Source: Chitinophagaceae bacterium
GTDB taxonomy: Bacteria; Bacteroidota; Bacteroidia; Chitinophagales; Chitinophagaceae
NCBI GenBank assembly: GCA_022843585.1
Contig: JALHNJ010000001.1
Span: forward strand, 558,001 to 622,000
Length of the DNA stretch: 64,000 nucleotides
Reading direction: 5' to 3'
In this document: piece by piece, positions 34,892 to 44,388 of the stretch
Position numbering within the stretch: the stretch's first letter is position 1
How the letters are laid out: each line of letters starts with the position of its first letter
Position numbers and translations under genes: made by a program
The notes under the pieces: model-generated
What the model was told of the DNA's origin: nothing
Databases searched by the model: none
What the model saw: the letters and a program-made list of their open reading frames with translations, nothing else

Positions 34892-36829
34892 ATGTCATAT
34901 CCATTTCAAATAAAATCACTAGAGCAATATCATCTAGATTACAAGAAGAGTATCGAAGAACCTGATGTATTCTGGGGAGCTATTGCAGAAAATTTTCAGT
35001 GGAGAAAAAAGTGGGATAAAGTATTGGAATGGAATTTTAAGGAACCTAAAATAGAATGGTTTAAAGGTGGTAAGCTCAACATTACAGAAAATTGTATTGA
35101 CCGTCACCTTACAACAATGGGCGATAAACCCGCCATCATCTGGGAGCCTAACAATCCCGATGAAAGAACAAGAATAGTAACGTACAGTCGTTTGCACAAA
35201 CGAGTTTGCCAATTTGCACAAGTATTAATAAACAATGGTGTAAAAAAAGGCGACCGTGTTTGTATTTACATGGGCATGGTGCCTGAATTGGCATATGCAG
35301 TATTGGGTTGTGCAAGAATTGGTGCTATACATAGTGTCATCTTCGGTGGTTTCTCTGCACAAAGTATTGCTGACAGGTTAGAGGACGCCAAAGCAGAATT
35401 TATTGTAACCTGCGATGGTGCCTATCGGGGCGGAAAAGATATTCCGTTAAAGAGTGTAATTGATGATGCATTGATAGGAAATAAAACCGTGAAGAGAGTA
35501 ATTGTTTACACCAGAACAAGAACTCCGGTATCAATGATAAAAGGAAGAGATGTGTGGTGGGAAGATGAAATGGAACATGCGGAAACGCAAATTGAAAAAG
35601 ATGGAGTAGTTACTTTTCCGGCAGAAGAGATGGATGCAGAAGACCCGTTGTTCATATTATACACATCTGGTAGTACGGGCAAACCAAAAGGGGTAGTGCA
35701 TAGTGTGGCGGGTTACATGGTGTGGACGACTTATACTTTTGTAAACGTATTTCAATACAATCCCGGCGATATACATTTTTGCACGGCTGATATCGGTTGG
35801 ATAACGGGCCATAGTTATATTGTTTATGGTCCGCTGAGTGCAGGTGCCACTTCAGTTATGTTTGAAGGGATTCCTACATGGCCTGATGCTGGAAGGTTTT
35901 GGGATATTGTTGATAAACACAAAGTAAATATTTTATACACCGCCCCAACTGCTATCAGAAGTTTGATGGGCTTTGGAGTAGAACCATTAAAAGGTAAAGA
36001 TCTTTCTTCCTTAAAAACATTAGGAACAGTTGGTGAACCCATCAACGAAGAAGCATGGCATTGGTATGATGAAAACATTGGAAAAAAGAAATGCCCGATC
36101 GTTGATACTTGGTGGCAAACCGAAACTGGGGCTTGTTTAATTTCCAATTTAGCAGGTGTAACTCCAGCCAAACCATCATGGGCTACGTTGCCAATGCCGG
36201 GTGTACAACCATTATTAGTGGATGAGAATGGCAAAGAGGTAATCGAAAAAGATGAACATGGATTGTTGAAAGGTAATCTCTGCATCAAAGCTCCATGGCC
36301 GGGAATACTACGAACAACTTATGGCGACCATGAACGCTGCCGTACTAATTATTTTGCTACCTATGAGAATTTATATTTCACCGGTGATGGTGCATTAAAA
36401 GATGAGAATGGAAATTATCGCATCACTGGAAGAGTGGATGACGTATTAAATGTTAGCGGCCATCGCATTGGCACTGCGGAAGTAGAAAATGCAATTAACA
36501 TGCATGCAGGTGTTGTAGAAAGTGCGGTAGTAGGTTATCCGCATGATATAAAAGGCCAGGGAATTTATGCCTACGTTATTTTCAATGGCTCTCATGGGGA
36601 TGAAAATTCAAGACGACAAGATATTCTGCAAACAGTAACAAGGGTAATTGGTCCCATTGCCAAGCCGGATAAAATTCAATTTGTTGTTGGTCTCCCAAAA
36701 ACAAGAAGCGGAAAAATTATGCGCCGCATATTGCGAAAAATTGCGGAAGGGGAAATAGCTAATCTTGGTGATACTTCCACTTTGCTTGATCCGGGAGTGG
36801 TGGAAGAGATAAAAAATGGGAAGTTGTAG
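34892..36829 (+). CDS. acs: Acetyl-CoA synthetase
   Basis: The 645-residue protein is a full-length AMP-forming acetate:CoA ligase. It has the ATP/AMP loop YTSGSTGKPKGVVHS near residue 258 and TVGEPINEEAWHWY. The C-terminal regulatory and catalytic lysine motif is PKTRSGKIMRRILRKIA, whose Lys is acetylated in studied Acs proteins. Length and start agree with the family. It is divergent from the MHS-type transporter and its small partner, suggesting acetate uptake and activation as a unit. The shared upstream region carries two inverted repeats. Confidence 0.97.
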   Translation: MSYPFQIKSLEQYHLDYKKSIEEPDVFWGAIAENFQWRKKWDKVLEWNFKEPKIEWFKGGKLNITENCIDRHLTTMGDKPAIIWEPNNPDERTRIVTYSRLHKRVCQFAQVLINNGVKKGDRVCIYMGMVPELAYAVLGCARIGAIHSVIFGGFSAQSIADRLEDAKAEFIVTCDGAYRGGKDIPLKSVIDDALIGNKTVKRVIVYTRTRTPVSMIKGRDVWWEDEMEHAETQIEKDGVVTFPAEEMDAEDPLFILYTSGSTGKPKGVVHSVAGYMVWTTYTFVNVFQYNPGDIHFCTADIGWITGHSYIVYGPLSAGATSVMFEGIPTWPDAGRFWDIVDKHKVNILYTAPTAIRSLMGFGVEPLKGKDLSSLKTLGTVGEPINEEAWHWYDENIGKKKCPIVDTWWQTETGACLISNLAGVTPAKPSWATLPMPGVQPLLVDENGKEVIEKDEHGLLKGNLCIKAPWPGILRTTYGDHERCRTNYFATYENLYFTGDGALKDENGNYRITGRVDDVLNVSGHRIGTAEVENAINMHAGVVESAVVGYPHDIKGQGIYAYVIFNGSHGDENSRRQDILQTVTRVIGPIAKPDKIQFVVGLPKTRSGKIMRRILRKIAEGEIANLGDTSTLLDPGVVEEIKNGKL

Positions 36830-36892
36830 ATATACCCGTTCAACGGTATTTCAAATTTTCAGTTCTTACTTATCTTGAATGAAAAATATTTC

Positions 36893-37978
36893 ATGCGCCG
36901 CATACTATTCTTACTATTTATTCTTGCTCCTGCTTTTGCAGGTGCGCAGGAACTATCTATAGAAAAATTAGGACTTAAACCACCATCAACTTCCAATTGC
37001 ACTCCTGTTAAAGATCAATACCGATCCTCCACCTGCTGGAGCTTTTCAAGCACTTCTTTACTCGAAAGTGAGTTACTAAAAAAAGGAAAAGGGAAAGTTG
37101 ATCTGAGTGAAATGTTTATTGCCCGTTTTTCCATGCTTAGAAAAATAGAACGTCACCTCCAACTAAAAGGAGGAAATTTTTTTACACCCGGTGGTCAATT
37201 TCATGATGTGATATGGGTGATGAAGAATTATGGCATCGTTCCGGAAGATGTATATACTGGAAAACCTTACGGTGAAAACAATCATGACCATGCAGAATTG
37301 GATACGCTACTCAGCCATTTTGTAAAAGAACAGGTAAGTCGTGGTGTAAAGATATTAGGTAAGCAACAACGATCTTTTATAGATAGTGTTTTAGATTATT
37401 ATATGGGCGAACTTCCCGAAACATTTATTTACAAAAGCAAATCTTATACAGCAAAGAGTTTTTTACAACAGGCACTCCAACTCAATCCTGATGATTATGT
37501 AGAAATAACTTCATACACCCATCATCCATTTTATTCCAAATTTATTTTAGAAGATAAATATAACTGGACGGGTGATGAATACTGGAATGTTCCTTTAGCA
37601 GATTTTTCCCGCATCACAAATTTGGCATTGGATAATGGTTACACCGTAGGTTGGGATGGTGATGCTACCGATGCGGGATTTAAATTCTACGATGGACTGG
37701 CTTATATTCCAACTGAAATCAAGAATAGCAGTTCTACACAGCGACAAGTAGATTTTGAAAACCAAACCACCTTGCTAGACCATATGATGCATATAGTTGG
37801 AAGAACAAAAGAATTAGGCGATAAATGGTATTACGTTAAAAATTCATGGGGCGATTATTCTAATTCACTTGGCGGCTTTCTGTATATGCGGGAAGATTAT
37901 TTTAAATTGAGAACCGTTGCCATTATCGTAAATAAAGCTGCAATACCATTAGATATCCGCAAGAAACTGGGGATATAA
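36893..37978 (+). CDS. Exported papain-like C1 peptidase (bleomycin hydrolase-like)
   Basis: The ATG at 36893 gives 361 residues beginning with a Sec signal peptide (MRRILFLLFILAPAFAGA). The catalytic residues of clan CA family C1 are visible: Gln42 and Cys48 (PVKDQYRSSTCWSF), the His in LLDHMMHIVGRTKE and the Asn in YYVKNSWGDY. The layout resembles bleomycin hydrolase/aminopeptidase C, but here it is secreted and has no propeptide of usual length. An upstream TTG at 36875 adds six residues before the signal and is less likely. It is followed by a clear terminator, so it is monocistronic. Confidence 0.9.
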   Translation: MRRILFLLFILAPAFAGAQELSIEKLGLKPPSTSNCTPVKDQYRSSTCWSFSSTSLLESELLKKGKGKVDLSEMFIARFSMLRKIERHLQLKGGNFFTPGGQFHDVIWVMKNYGIVPEDVYTGKPYGENNHDHAELDTLLSHFVKEQVSRGVKILGKQQRSFIDSVLDYYMGELPETFIYKSKSYTAKSFLQQALQLNPDDYVEITSYTHHPFYSKFILEDKYNWTGDEYWNVPLADFSRITNLALDNGYTVGWDGDATDAGFKFYDGLAYIPTEIKNSSSTQRQVDFENQTTLLDHMMHIVGRTKELGDKWYYVKNSWGDYSNSLGGFLYMREDYFKLRTVAIIVNKAAIPLDIRKKLGI

Positions 37979-37990
37979 CTACTTAAAAAA

Positions 37991-38027
37991 TAAAGCAGCA
38001 CGGATAGGCTGCTTTAAATGGTTTTTT
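37991..38027 (+). terminator. Terminator after the C1 peptidase gene
   Basis: TAAAGCAGC (37991-37999) and GCTGCTTTA (38008-38016) form a perfect 9-bp stem with an 8-base loop, followed by TTTTTT at 38022-38027. Confidence 0.8.
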
Positions 38028-38204
38028 CTAAATCTTTTTATTGCTAGAGCAATGATGCAAAATAAGTAACAAAAATTATACCTGACATCTTTTGCGGAAA
38101 TTTATTTTCTACACTTGCCAAAAAATTTGGCTATTCATTAGCTGGTATGCCTCCGAAAAATTACTTTTGGCCACTTGCCTGCCTCGCCGAACGGCTATAA
38201 GTTG

Positions 38205-39191
38205 ATGGAAAAACAAAGTATAAAACAAAAAATCTTCTCTTCGCTCCGCTGGGTGGGCTGGGTGATATTGGTTCAGTTTGTACTGCTTAATATTAGTGCA
38301 GCAATGTATGCTCACCGGTTCACTCATTTTTATAATGACCCTTCGGTAGAGGAAACAGACGACAATCCCAACGTATTTAAAAAAACCTGGCGGCTCTTTG
38401 CCGGTCAGCGATACGCCAAATCCGTTGTAACCAACGAACCAGATTTTCCGGTTGATACAGTTCATTTAACTACCAAAAAAGATATGCTCATTGATTGCTG
38501 GTACAGCAAGCTTGATTCGGGCGCAAAGGGAACCGTAATACTTTATCATCCTCTTTCAACAAGTAAAATTAGAATAGTTGCGGAAGCAGAAGAATTCAGG
38601 AACTGGGGGTATAATGTTTTTATGATTGATTTTCGGGCACATGGAAATAGCGAAGGCAATAATACTACCATTGGCTACCGGGAGGCAGAAGAAGTAAAGC
38701 TTGCCTATGATTATGTGACAGCCCTTGGCGAAAAAAATATTTTGTTATGGGGTGCTTCAATGGGTGCAGTAGCTATTATTAAAGCAGTGGCCGATTATAA
38801 TATTCAACCAGCAGGTATTATTGCCGAAATGCCTTTCGAAACATTACAAACTCATATTAGTGGCCGTGCAAGAAATATTGGCTTTCGGGGTTTTCCGGAA
38901 AAACCATTTGGTGTGCTTGTTACTGCGTGGATTGGTATTGAACGGGGCTTTAATGGTTTCAAGTTCAAAACCACCAACTATGCAAAAAAAGTAACCTGCC
39001 CTATTTTACTACAGTGGGGAGCATTGGACCGGTTGGTAGAAAAATCTGAAACCGATAATATATTTGAAGCATTGGCTTCTCCGCAAAAGAAACTGGTAGT
39101 GTATAATAATATTGATCATGAAAATTTTCTGCAGCGGGATCCGTTGAAATGGAGAATTGAAGTTGAACGTTTTCTTGCCAGTATAAAGTAA
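38205..39191 (+). CDS. Membrane-anchored alpha/beta hydrolase
   Basis: Starting at the ATG at 38205 (MEKQSIKQKIFSSLRW) the product is 328 residues. A single hydrophobic helix (VGWVILVQFVLLNISAAMYA) is followed by an alpha/beta-hydrolase domain. The domain holds an oxyanion region (VILYHPLSTSK), the DFRAHGNSEG loop, the nucleophile elbow LLWGASMGAVAI, a late Asp (GALDRLVE) and the final His (NIDHENFL). It probably faces the periplasm as a carboxylesterase or peptidase-like enzyme. Substrate is unknown. A longer TTG-started frame is less likely. Confidence 0.85.
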   Translation: MEKQSIKQKIFSSLRWVGWVILVQFVLLNISAAMYAHRFTHFYNDPSVEETDDNPNVFKKTWRLFAGQRYAKSVVTNEPDFPVDTVHLTTKKDMLIDCWYSKLDSGAKGTVILYHPLSTSKIRIVAEAEEFRNWGYNVFMIDFRAHGNSEGNNTTIGYREAEEVKLAYDYVTALGEKNILLWGASMGAVAIIKAVADYNIQPAGIIAEMPFETLQTHISGRARNIGFRGFPEKPFGVLVTAWIGIERGFNGFKFKTTNYAKKVTCPILLQWGALDRLVEKSETDNIFEALASPQKKLVVYNNIDHENFLQRDPLKWRIEVERFLASIK

Positions 39192-39349
39192 AAAATTTTT
39201 TGTTTGCCAGCTAAATTGCTACTAGCATCTTTAGTTGCGTCGCACTATTCATCTTTAGGTAATCCTACTCACCATTATCAACATCTCTGATAAATAGCTT
39301 ATTCTACGATTATTAAGGCTTCTTCTTTACGCCTTGTCTCTTTTTAATC

Positions 39350-39934
39350 TCACTTACGAATAGTCACTTTTGTTCCTGCAGGAATAAACCCATATACTTC
39401 TTTTACATCTTCATTCTTCATGGAAATACAACCCAGCGTCCAGTTTTTATACCGGTCAATTACAAATCCTTCATGTGGCCAGGTGCCATGTATGCCAATA
39501 CCTCCACCTATACTTGCATTCGCCGGAATTTCTCCCCGCTGTTTTCGCTGGTTAAATTTCTCCCGGCTTTCTGCTGTTGGATAATCGATACCAATAAAAC
39601 GAGACCATTTTTCATGTACTCTTTTGCTGGTAGTCCGAAAAGTTCCTTCGGGAGTATTTTTATCACCTTCCATTTTTTTATCAGCCAGGCTATTATTACC
39701 AAACACTACCGGGTAGGTAGCGTACCAGCCTTTATCATCATAGATACTTAATTCGTAATCCGATTTGTCAATGATAATGGAAACTGTTCCGATGGGGGTG
39801 CTGCTGCCCCAGCTAAACCTTTTATTGGATTTTGACCGCATACTGTTATTGGTAACAGTAGAGGCCAATAAACTGCTACCCAGCAATACAGAAGTAAGCA
39901 CAATTAGATTTTTCATCAGGTGTTTTGTTTTCAT
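39350..39934 (-). CDS. Exported L,D-transpeptidase (YkuD domain)
   Basis: From the ATG at 39934 (or 39916, six codons later) the product is about 190 residues, with a signal peptide (LIVLTSVLLGSSLLAS) and a YkuD catalytic domain. The domain has IIIDKSDYELSIYDDKGWYA near its start, the conserved His in GIGIHGTWPHEG and the nucleophile Cys in WTLGCISMKNEDV. These enzymes crosslink peptidoglycan at meso-DAP residues or attach proteins to it. The reading frame extends further upstream to 40114, but that portion has no family character. Confidence 0.9.
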   Translation of the reverse strand: MKTKHLMKNLIVLTSVLLGSSLLASTVTNNSMRSKSNKRFSWGSSTPIGTVSIIIDKSDYELSIYDDKGWYATYPVVFGNNSLADKKMEGDKNTPEGTFRTTSKRVHEKWSRFIGIDYPTAESREKFNQRKQRGEIPANASIGGGIGIHGTWPHEGFVIDRYKNWTLGCISMKNEDVKEVYGFIPAGTKVTIRK

Positions 39935-40114
39935 AACCGCCAATTGTATCCTGCTTGAAGGTGGGTAAGCATTTATATCATGGCTTAAAATCAGTCCGTC
40001 CAAACGTTCAAACGCAATGCCACAAAGTTTTATTTTGACCTGTGGATATGTTTTAACGGCTTGTTTAGAAAAGATACTTGATTCCACAGAAGTATTCTTG
40101 CGTAGCATCAACAA

Positions 40115-40145
40115 AAAAGCCGCTGGTAAAAAACCAACGGCTTTT
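40115..40145. terminator. Bidirectional-looking hairpin after the porin-like gene
   Basis: GCCGCTGGT and ACCAACGGC (40119-40141) pair with one mismatch around an A-rich loop, flanked by AAAAAA and TTTT. It lies 20 bases after the stop of the minus-strand outer-membrane gene. Confidence 0.7.
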
Positions 40146-40164
40146 ATCGGGAAAAAAATAAGTC

Positions 40165-41004
40165 TTACCAGTTACTCAAACGGAATCCAAAATTGTAAGG
40201 TGTCATGTCCAATCCTTTTTCCCACATATTCTTCATGGCATAGCTTCCGTAAAGGCGTACCGGGCCAAGCGACAATTCTCCGATATAAGATAGTTTGAAA
40301 CGTTCGAGGTTAAAATCATCTTTAACTTTATCTACATTATTGCCCTCTTTTGATTTGTAACGGGAAGAATATAAATACCCGCCACTAATACCAGCACTGA
40401 TGCCAAATCCTTTTCTTCTTTTCGGTGTAAAGTCAAAGTTCAACATAATTGGCACTGTAAGATAATCGGCAGCCAATTTTACTTTTTTAAATTCAGTAGC
40501 TCCCTGGGAAATAAAGGTTGGGTTTTTGGCCATTAATATAGTGCCGTCATCAAAATGATAATTATTCAACTCAAGACCTAAACCATACTTCAGGTTTACC
40601 ACATGCTTGGCTACATTTAGCTTTTGCATAAAGAACCATACATTCACATTTCTGGACCTTCCGGTTTTCAATTTCATTTCTTCTTTACCAATGCCCGGGG
40701 CTACAAAATTATTAAGTGTAGCAGCAGTATAGTTTGACTCATCATTGTAATTGGAAAAGCCAAGATCCACGATCCACCAGTTAGTGCTTAGGTTAGAGGG
40801 TTTATCGCCACGGCGGTTCTTCATTTTGTATTCCCTGTCCCGAACTACTTCTCTGTCTTTGCTACCCGGTTTGCGGATGATGATCATTCCACCGATCCGT
40901 ATGGTATCGCCTTCCGGTGCTTTGGTGCTGTCTGTTTGAGAAAATCCTGTGATAAAAGTGCATAAAGCAACGCACAGGGTAGAGATCCTTTTCATGTTCT
41001 TCAC
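40165..41004 (-). CDS. Outer-membrane beta-barrel protein of the ECF operon
   Basis: The 279-residue protein begins with a signal peptide (MKKMKRISTLCVALCTFITGFS, allowing for start choice). A charged linker (RKPGSKDREVVRDREYKMKN) follows, then barrel-type strands such as WWIVDLGFSNYNDES and GFGISAGISGGYLYSSRY. It ends at TPYNFGFRLSNW with an aromatic C-terminus. It lies 20 bp after the anti-sigma gene, so sigma, anti-sigma and this barrel probably form one operon controlling an envelope response. Specific function is unknown. Confidence 0.8.
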   Translation of the reverse strand: MKNMKRISTLCVALCTFITGFSQTDSTKAPEGDTIRIGGMIIIRKPGSKDREVVRDREYKMKNRRGDKPSNLSTNWWIVDLGFSNYNDESNYTAATLNNFVAPGIGKEEMKLKTGRSRNVNVWFFMQKLNVAKHVVNLKYGLGLELNNYHFDDGTILMAKNPTFISQGATEFKKVKLAADYLTVPIMLNFDFTPKRRKGFGISAGISGGYLYSSRYKSKEGNNVDKVKDDFNLERFKLSYIGELSLGPVRLYGSYAMKNMWEKGLDMTPYNFGFRLSNW

Positions 41005-41024
41005 ATTTAAAATTTAAAAAGAAA

Positions 41025-42146
41025 TTATTTTAGTTTGATGGCAAGACCAGCTACCAGTAATTTTCCATCATCATCAGTAGCTTCAATATTGGTTCTTTTT
41101 TCAAACGTCCGTGTAACTTTCCGGAAAAATCCACGGAGTTTATTTTTTTTGCCATCAGGTTCGTCTATTTGCTCATTATTATTAGCAAATTTTAGTTCCG
41201 CTTTGTCTAACGGTTGAGGATTCAGAGTTGTTACATTTGGATTTGTTAATACATCATTTCGTTGTGTATTTTTTGTAGGCACATCAACAGAAGCGATAGT
41301 GTTATTGTCAATAATATTCGGATTGTTTAATGGCTTCGGTAAATTATTGTCCTTATTATTAGTAGCTGCAATAGCAGTTTCCTCCTTCCTTGGTTGAATA
41401 ACTAAATCATCTTGTATTTTATTTTTAGGAGCAGTGTTGTTGTTTTTAACTGCAACAGCATTGTTAGTTTGCTTTACTGTTTCACTAGTTGTAGTTTTTT
41501 CTGGTGCAACAATATTTTTTTCTTCTACAACAGCTACTGGGTTTTCAGTAGAAGTTTGTTCTGGAAGTTGTTGTATAGGAGCTGTTGTTTTTTCTGTGCC
41601 GGGTATAGTAGTTGCAATATCATCAGCACTATTTTTAGATTTGTTGTTTACTAAAACCACAGTTGTTCCAATAATAACGATTAATACAGCAGCAGCCACT
41701 CTCCACCATACAGGTGTTATGCGGCGTACTTTTTCTTCTTTTCTGTATAATGACTGCTTATCAGCAAATACAATTGTTTCAGGTTGAAGCTTACTACGTT
41801 TATAAAGAGATAGTTCAATATTGATAGCAGGATTTTCAGCCAGAAATTTTTCTACGTTTCCTCTTTGCTCAGCAGTCAGTTCATTATCTATATACAAAGA
41901 CAACCATTCATCGTAATTGGTAAGTGTAACCGGGCTGCTGCCGTCTATCTTCATCAATTCTTCTTTGCCGGTATAAGTAACAGCAGTATCAGGCTCCAGT
42001 TTAAATTGCTGCAACAATTCCAACTCTTCTTTCAGGTCGGGGTGTTGTGCAATAAAAGCCTCCACCATGCGGCGGTCATCGCTGCTGAGTTCGTTATCCA
42101 TATACAGGATAAAATACTCTTCGTAATTATGGCGGTTAATACTCAT
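41025..42146 (-). CDS. Putative membrane anti-sigma factor with duplicated N-terminal domain
   Basis: The 373-residue protein has two copies of a ~53-residue helical unit at residues 7-59 and 77-129 (NYEEYFILYMDNELSSDDRR and NYDEWLSLYIDNELTAEQRG). They match an anti-sigma-domain layout without zinc ligands. A transmembrane helix follows (VAAAVLIVIIGTTVVLV, about 150-166), then a ~190-residue Asn/Thr/Lys-rich periplasmic region. It starts 2 bp after the ECF sigma stop codon. By position and topology it should hold the sigma factor inactive at the membrane. This is inference; no binding motif can be proven by eye. Confidence 0.75.
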   Translation of the reverse strand: MSINRHNYEEYFILYMDNELSSDDRRMVEAFIAQHPDLKEELELLQQFKLEPDTAVTYTGKEELMKIDGSSPVTLTNYDEWLSLYIDNELTAEQRGNVEKFLAENPAINIELSLYKRSKLQPETIVFADKQSLYRKEEKVRRITPVWWRVAAAVLIVIIGTTVVLVNNKSKNSADDIATTIPGTEKTTAPIQQLPEQTSTENPVAVVEEKNIVAPEKTTTSETVKQTNNAVAVKNNNTAPKNKIQDDLVIQPRKEETAIAATNNKDNNLPKPLNNPNIIDNNTIASVDVPTKNTQRNDVLTNPNVTTLNPQPLDKAELKFANNNEQIDEPDGKKNKLRGFFRKVTRTFEKRTNIEATDDDGKLLVAGLAIKLK

Positions 42147-42148
42147 TA

Positions 42149-42634
42149 TTAAATTACATTTTCCATTTTCACCAAATACTCTTTCAATTGCACCCTTGCC
42201 CGATGAAGATAAACTTTTACCTGGCTGGGGTTAAGGTTCATTATCTGTCCTATTTCTTCGTAACTATATCCTTCGTAATCTTTCAACAGCACCAGCGACT
42301 TTTGTGTTTCACTTAAACGGTTAAGCGCCTCATCTAAAATTTTCTTCAGGTTATTAGCCGGCCTATCCTGCACTTTTAATTCTTCGCTAAATTCATCTCT
42401 CAACTGTATTCTTTTCACTTTCCGTATATGATCGATCATTTGGTGATAAGCAACGGTAAAAAGATACGACTTACTTTTTTGTGCATCTACATCTTCCCGG
42501 TTTCGCCACATTTTTTCAAAAGCAGTCTGTACCACATCCCTTGCATCTTCTTCATGGCGAAGATTTTTCAGGATGAAACGGTACACATTATCTGCATACG
42601 TAGTAACACATTCGTTGTATTCTCGTTCAGTCAT
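42149..42634 (-). CDS. ECF-family RNA polymerase sigma factor
   Basis: The 161-residue protein has region 2 (YRFILKNLRHEEDARDVVQTAFEKMW with the typical DARDVVQ core) and region 4 (LSETQKSLVLLKDYEGYSYEEIG, then MNLNPSQVKVYLHRARVQLKEYL). That is the two-domain layout of extracytoplasmic-function sigma factors. The anti-sigma candidate follows at 2 bp and an outer-membrane barrel 20 bp after that. The three are likely one autoregulated operon; the inducing envelope signal is unknown. Confidence 0.93.
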   Translation of the reverse strand: MTEREYNECVTTYADNVYRFILKNLRHEEDARDVVQTAFEKMWRNREDVDAQKSKSYLFTVAYHQMIDHIRKVKRIQLRDEFSEELKVQDRPANNLKKILDEALNRLSETQKSLVLLKDYEGYSYEEIGQIMNLNPSQVKVYLHRARVQLKEYLVKMENVI

Positions 42635-42753
42635 AAACAGCCGGAAAGCAGAGGTAAAAGTAATTTAAATAGCCTGCTTTGGTATGTAGTACGGGCAACA
42701 AAGCAATAAGTTACAGAAATGGGCAATTTTTTTTTAAAAGTAGAGATTGAAAA

Positions 42754-42993
42754 TCAACGAATAAGGCTGGGAATGCTTAAAAACTGGCGGGAAAGGCTTT
42801 CAACGATCATTTCGCCGGGGGCATTGCTCTTTTGAATGGGGGTGCAGTTAGCAGTTTTTACTTCGGAACAAATGGGTTGTACTTGCTTTTTTGTTGGCGC
42901 TGGGTTGGTTGAAGCCGCTGACTGAAGAATAAAAAAACCAGCGACCACTATTACTGTAAGTACTGCCAGTGGTATCCAGGTATTTTTTCTCAT
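42754..42993 (-). CDS. Small exported or anchored unknown protein
   Basis: From the ATG at 42993 the 79-residue product has one hydrophobic helix (WIPLAVLTVIVVAGFFILQ). It then has a short Pro/Lys/Cys-containing region (PTKKQVQPICSEVKTANC) and an end (VESLSRQFLSIPSLIR). The two closely spaced Cys could form a disulfide in the periplasm. It is a stand-alone gene between the sigma operon and the divergent kbl gene. I do not recognise a family. The frame extends to 43032, but the later start fits the signal segment better. Confidence 0.6.
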   Translation of the reverse strand: MRKNTWIPLAVLTVIVVAGFFILQSAASTNPAPTKKQVQPICSEVKTANCTPIQKSNAPGEMIVESLSRQFLSIPSLIR

Positions 42994-43102
42994 GTTAGCC
43001 AATTTTATGATTTGACGAAAGTACTCTGCCAAATGTTACAGGAAGCATAAAATTTTCCCACAATGCCTTTTTTTAAAGCGAAGGCTTAAGAAATGGGCTT
43101 GT

Positions 43103-43110
43103 TATATTTG
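43103..43110 (+). promoter_or_regulatory. Candidate -7 box of kbl
   Basis: TATATTTG is an exact TANNTTTG match, 19 bases before the kbl start codon. No clear TTG at -33. Confidence 0.4.
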
Positions 43111-43129
43111 CGCATTAAATAATTGCTAT

Positions 43130-44317
43130 ATGAATGAAAAACTGGTACAACGCATTGCAACTGAACTGTCAGAAATAGAATCAGCCGGACTTTTTAAAAA
43201 GGAAAGAATTATTGCAAGCTCACAAGGGGCTGAAATAACGGTAGGTGGCAAAACGGTATTGAACTTTTGCGCCAATAATTATTTGGGTTTGTCTAGTCAC
43301 CCAAAAGTGATTGAAGCTGCACATAAAGCAATTGATAACAGAGGTTATGGGCTGAGTAGCGTTCGTTTTATTTGTGGTACACAGGATATTCATAAAGAAC
43401 TGGAAGAAAAAATATCCACCTTCCTCGGAACAGAAGATACTATTTTATATGCTGCTGCTTTTGATGCCAATGGGGGTGTGTTTGAACCTTTATTTAATGA
43501 ACAGGATGCGATTATTTCTGATGCATTAAATCATGCTTCTATTATTGATGGAGTAAGATTGTGTAAAGCACAGCGTTTCCGTTATGAGCATAACAATATG
43601 GCCGACCTGGAAGCGAAATTGCAGGAGTCGGCTAACCTGCGCAGCCGCATCATCGTTACCGATGGTTCATTTAGTATGGATGGAACCATTGCACAGTTAG
43701 ATAAAATATGTGACCTAGCCGATAAATATGATGCAATTGTAATGATCGATGAATGTCACTCCTCCGGCTTTTTAGGAAAAACAGGCAGAGGTACCCATGA
43801 ATACCGCGGTGTAATGGGACGAATAGATATTATCACCGGTACATTGGGTAAAGCTTTGGGCGGTGCATCCGGTGGTTTTACTTCTGGAAGAAAAGAAATT
43901 ATATCAATGCTGCGCCAAAAATCAAGACCTTATTTATTCAGCAATACCGTTGCTCCTTCTATTGTTGGTGCTTCTATTGCAGTATTGGATATGTTAAGTG
44001 AATCAACAGATCTACGGGATAAATTAGAGTTCAATACTAAATACTTCCGTACTAAGATGACAGAAGCTGGGTTTGATATTAAACCCGGCGACCATCCTAT
44101 TGTACCTATTATGTTGTACGATGCGGTGCTGGCACAAAACTTTGCAGCAAAATTATTGGAAGAAGGTATTTATGTAATTGGCTTCTTCTTCCCGGTGGTA
44201 GCAAAAGGACAGGCAAGAATTAGAGTACAATTAAGTGCCGGGCATGAGCAACAACATTTGGATAAAGCAATTGCGGCATTTACAAAAGTGGGAAAGGAGT
44301 TGGGGGTGTTGAAGTGA
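43130..44317 (+). CDS. kbl: Glycine C-acetyltransferase (2-amino-3-ketobutyrate CoA ligase)
   Basis: The 395-residue protein matches the length and motifs of Kbl, a PLP enzyme of the alpha-oxoamine synthase family that acts in threonine breakdown. Visible motifs are NFCANNYLGLSSHPKV, YGLSSVRFICGTQDIHKELE, the DECHSSGFLGKTGRGT region with the cofactor Asp/His, and the PLP-lysine motif GTLGKALGGASGG. Threonine dehydrogenase is not adjacent. It is monocistronic, followed by a bidirectional terminator. Some family members are serine palmitoyltransferase or KBL/AONS relatives, but length and motif order favour Kbl. Confidence 0.9.
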   Translation: MNEKLVQRIATELSEIESAGLFKKERIIASSQGAEITVGGKTVLNFCANNYLGLSSHPKVIEAAHKAIDNRGYGLSSVRFICGTQDIHKELEEKISTFLGTEDTILYAAAFDANGGVFEPLFNEQDAIISDALNHASIIDGVRLCKAQRFRYEHNNMADLEAKLQESANLRSRIIVTDGSFSMDGTIAQLDKICDLADKYDAIVMIDECHSSGFLGKTGRGTHEYRGVMGRIDIITGTLGKALGGASGGFTSGRKEIISMLRQKSRPYLFSNTVAPSIVGASIAVLDMLSESTDLRDKLEFNTKYFRTKMTEAGFDIKPGDHPIVPIMLYDAVLAQNFAAKLLEEGIYVIGFFFPVVAKGQARIRVQLSAGHEQQHLDKAIAAFTKVGKELGVLK

Positions 44318-44340
44318 TATAACAATTAGTGTGAAAATAA

Positions 44341-44373
44341 AAAACTGCGAAGCTTTTGGGTTCGCAGTTTTTT
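44341..44373. terminator. Bidirectional terminator between kbl and the lipoprotein gene
   Basis: AAAACTGCGAA (44341-44351) and TTCGCAGTTTT (44361-44371) are perfect 11-base arms with a 9-base loop and T-runs in both directions. It separates two converging genes. Confidence 0.85.
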
Positions 44374-44388
44374 ATTTTTAGAGATAAA

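Noticed and set aside
41412-41787. Val/Ser/Thr-rich plus-strand frames opposite the anti-sigma gene
   Set aside because: Compositional shadow of the Asn/Thr/Lys-rich tail on the minus strand.
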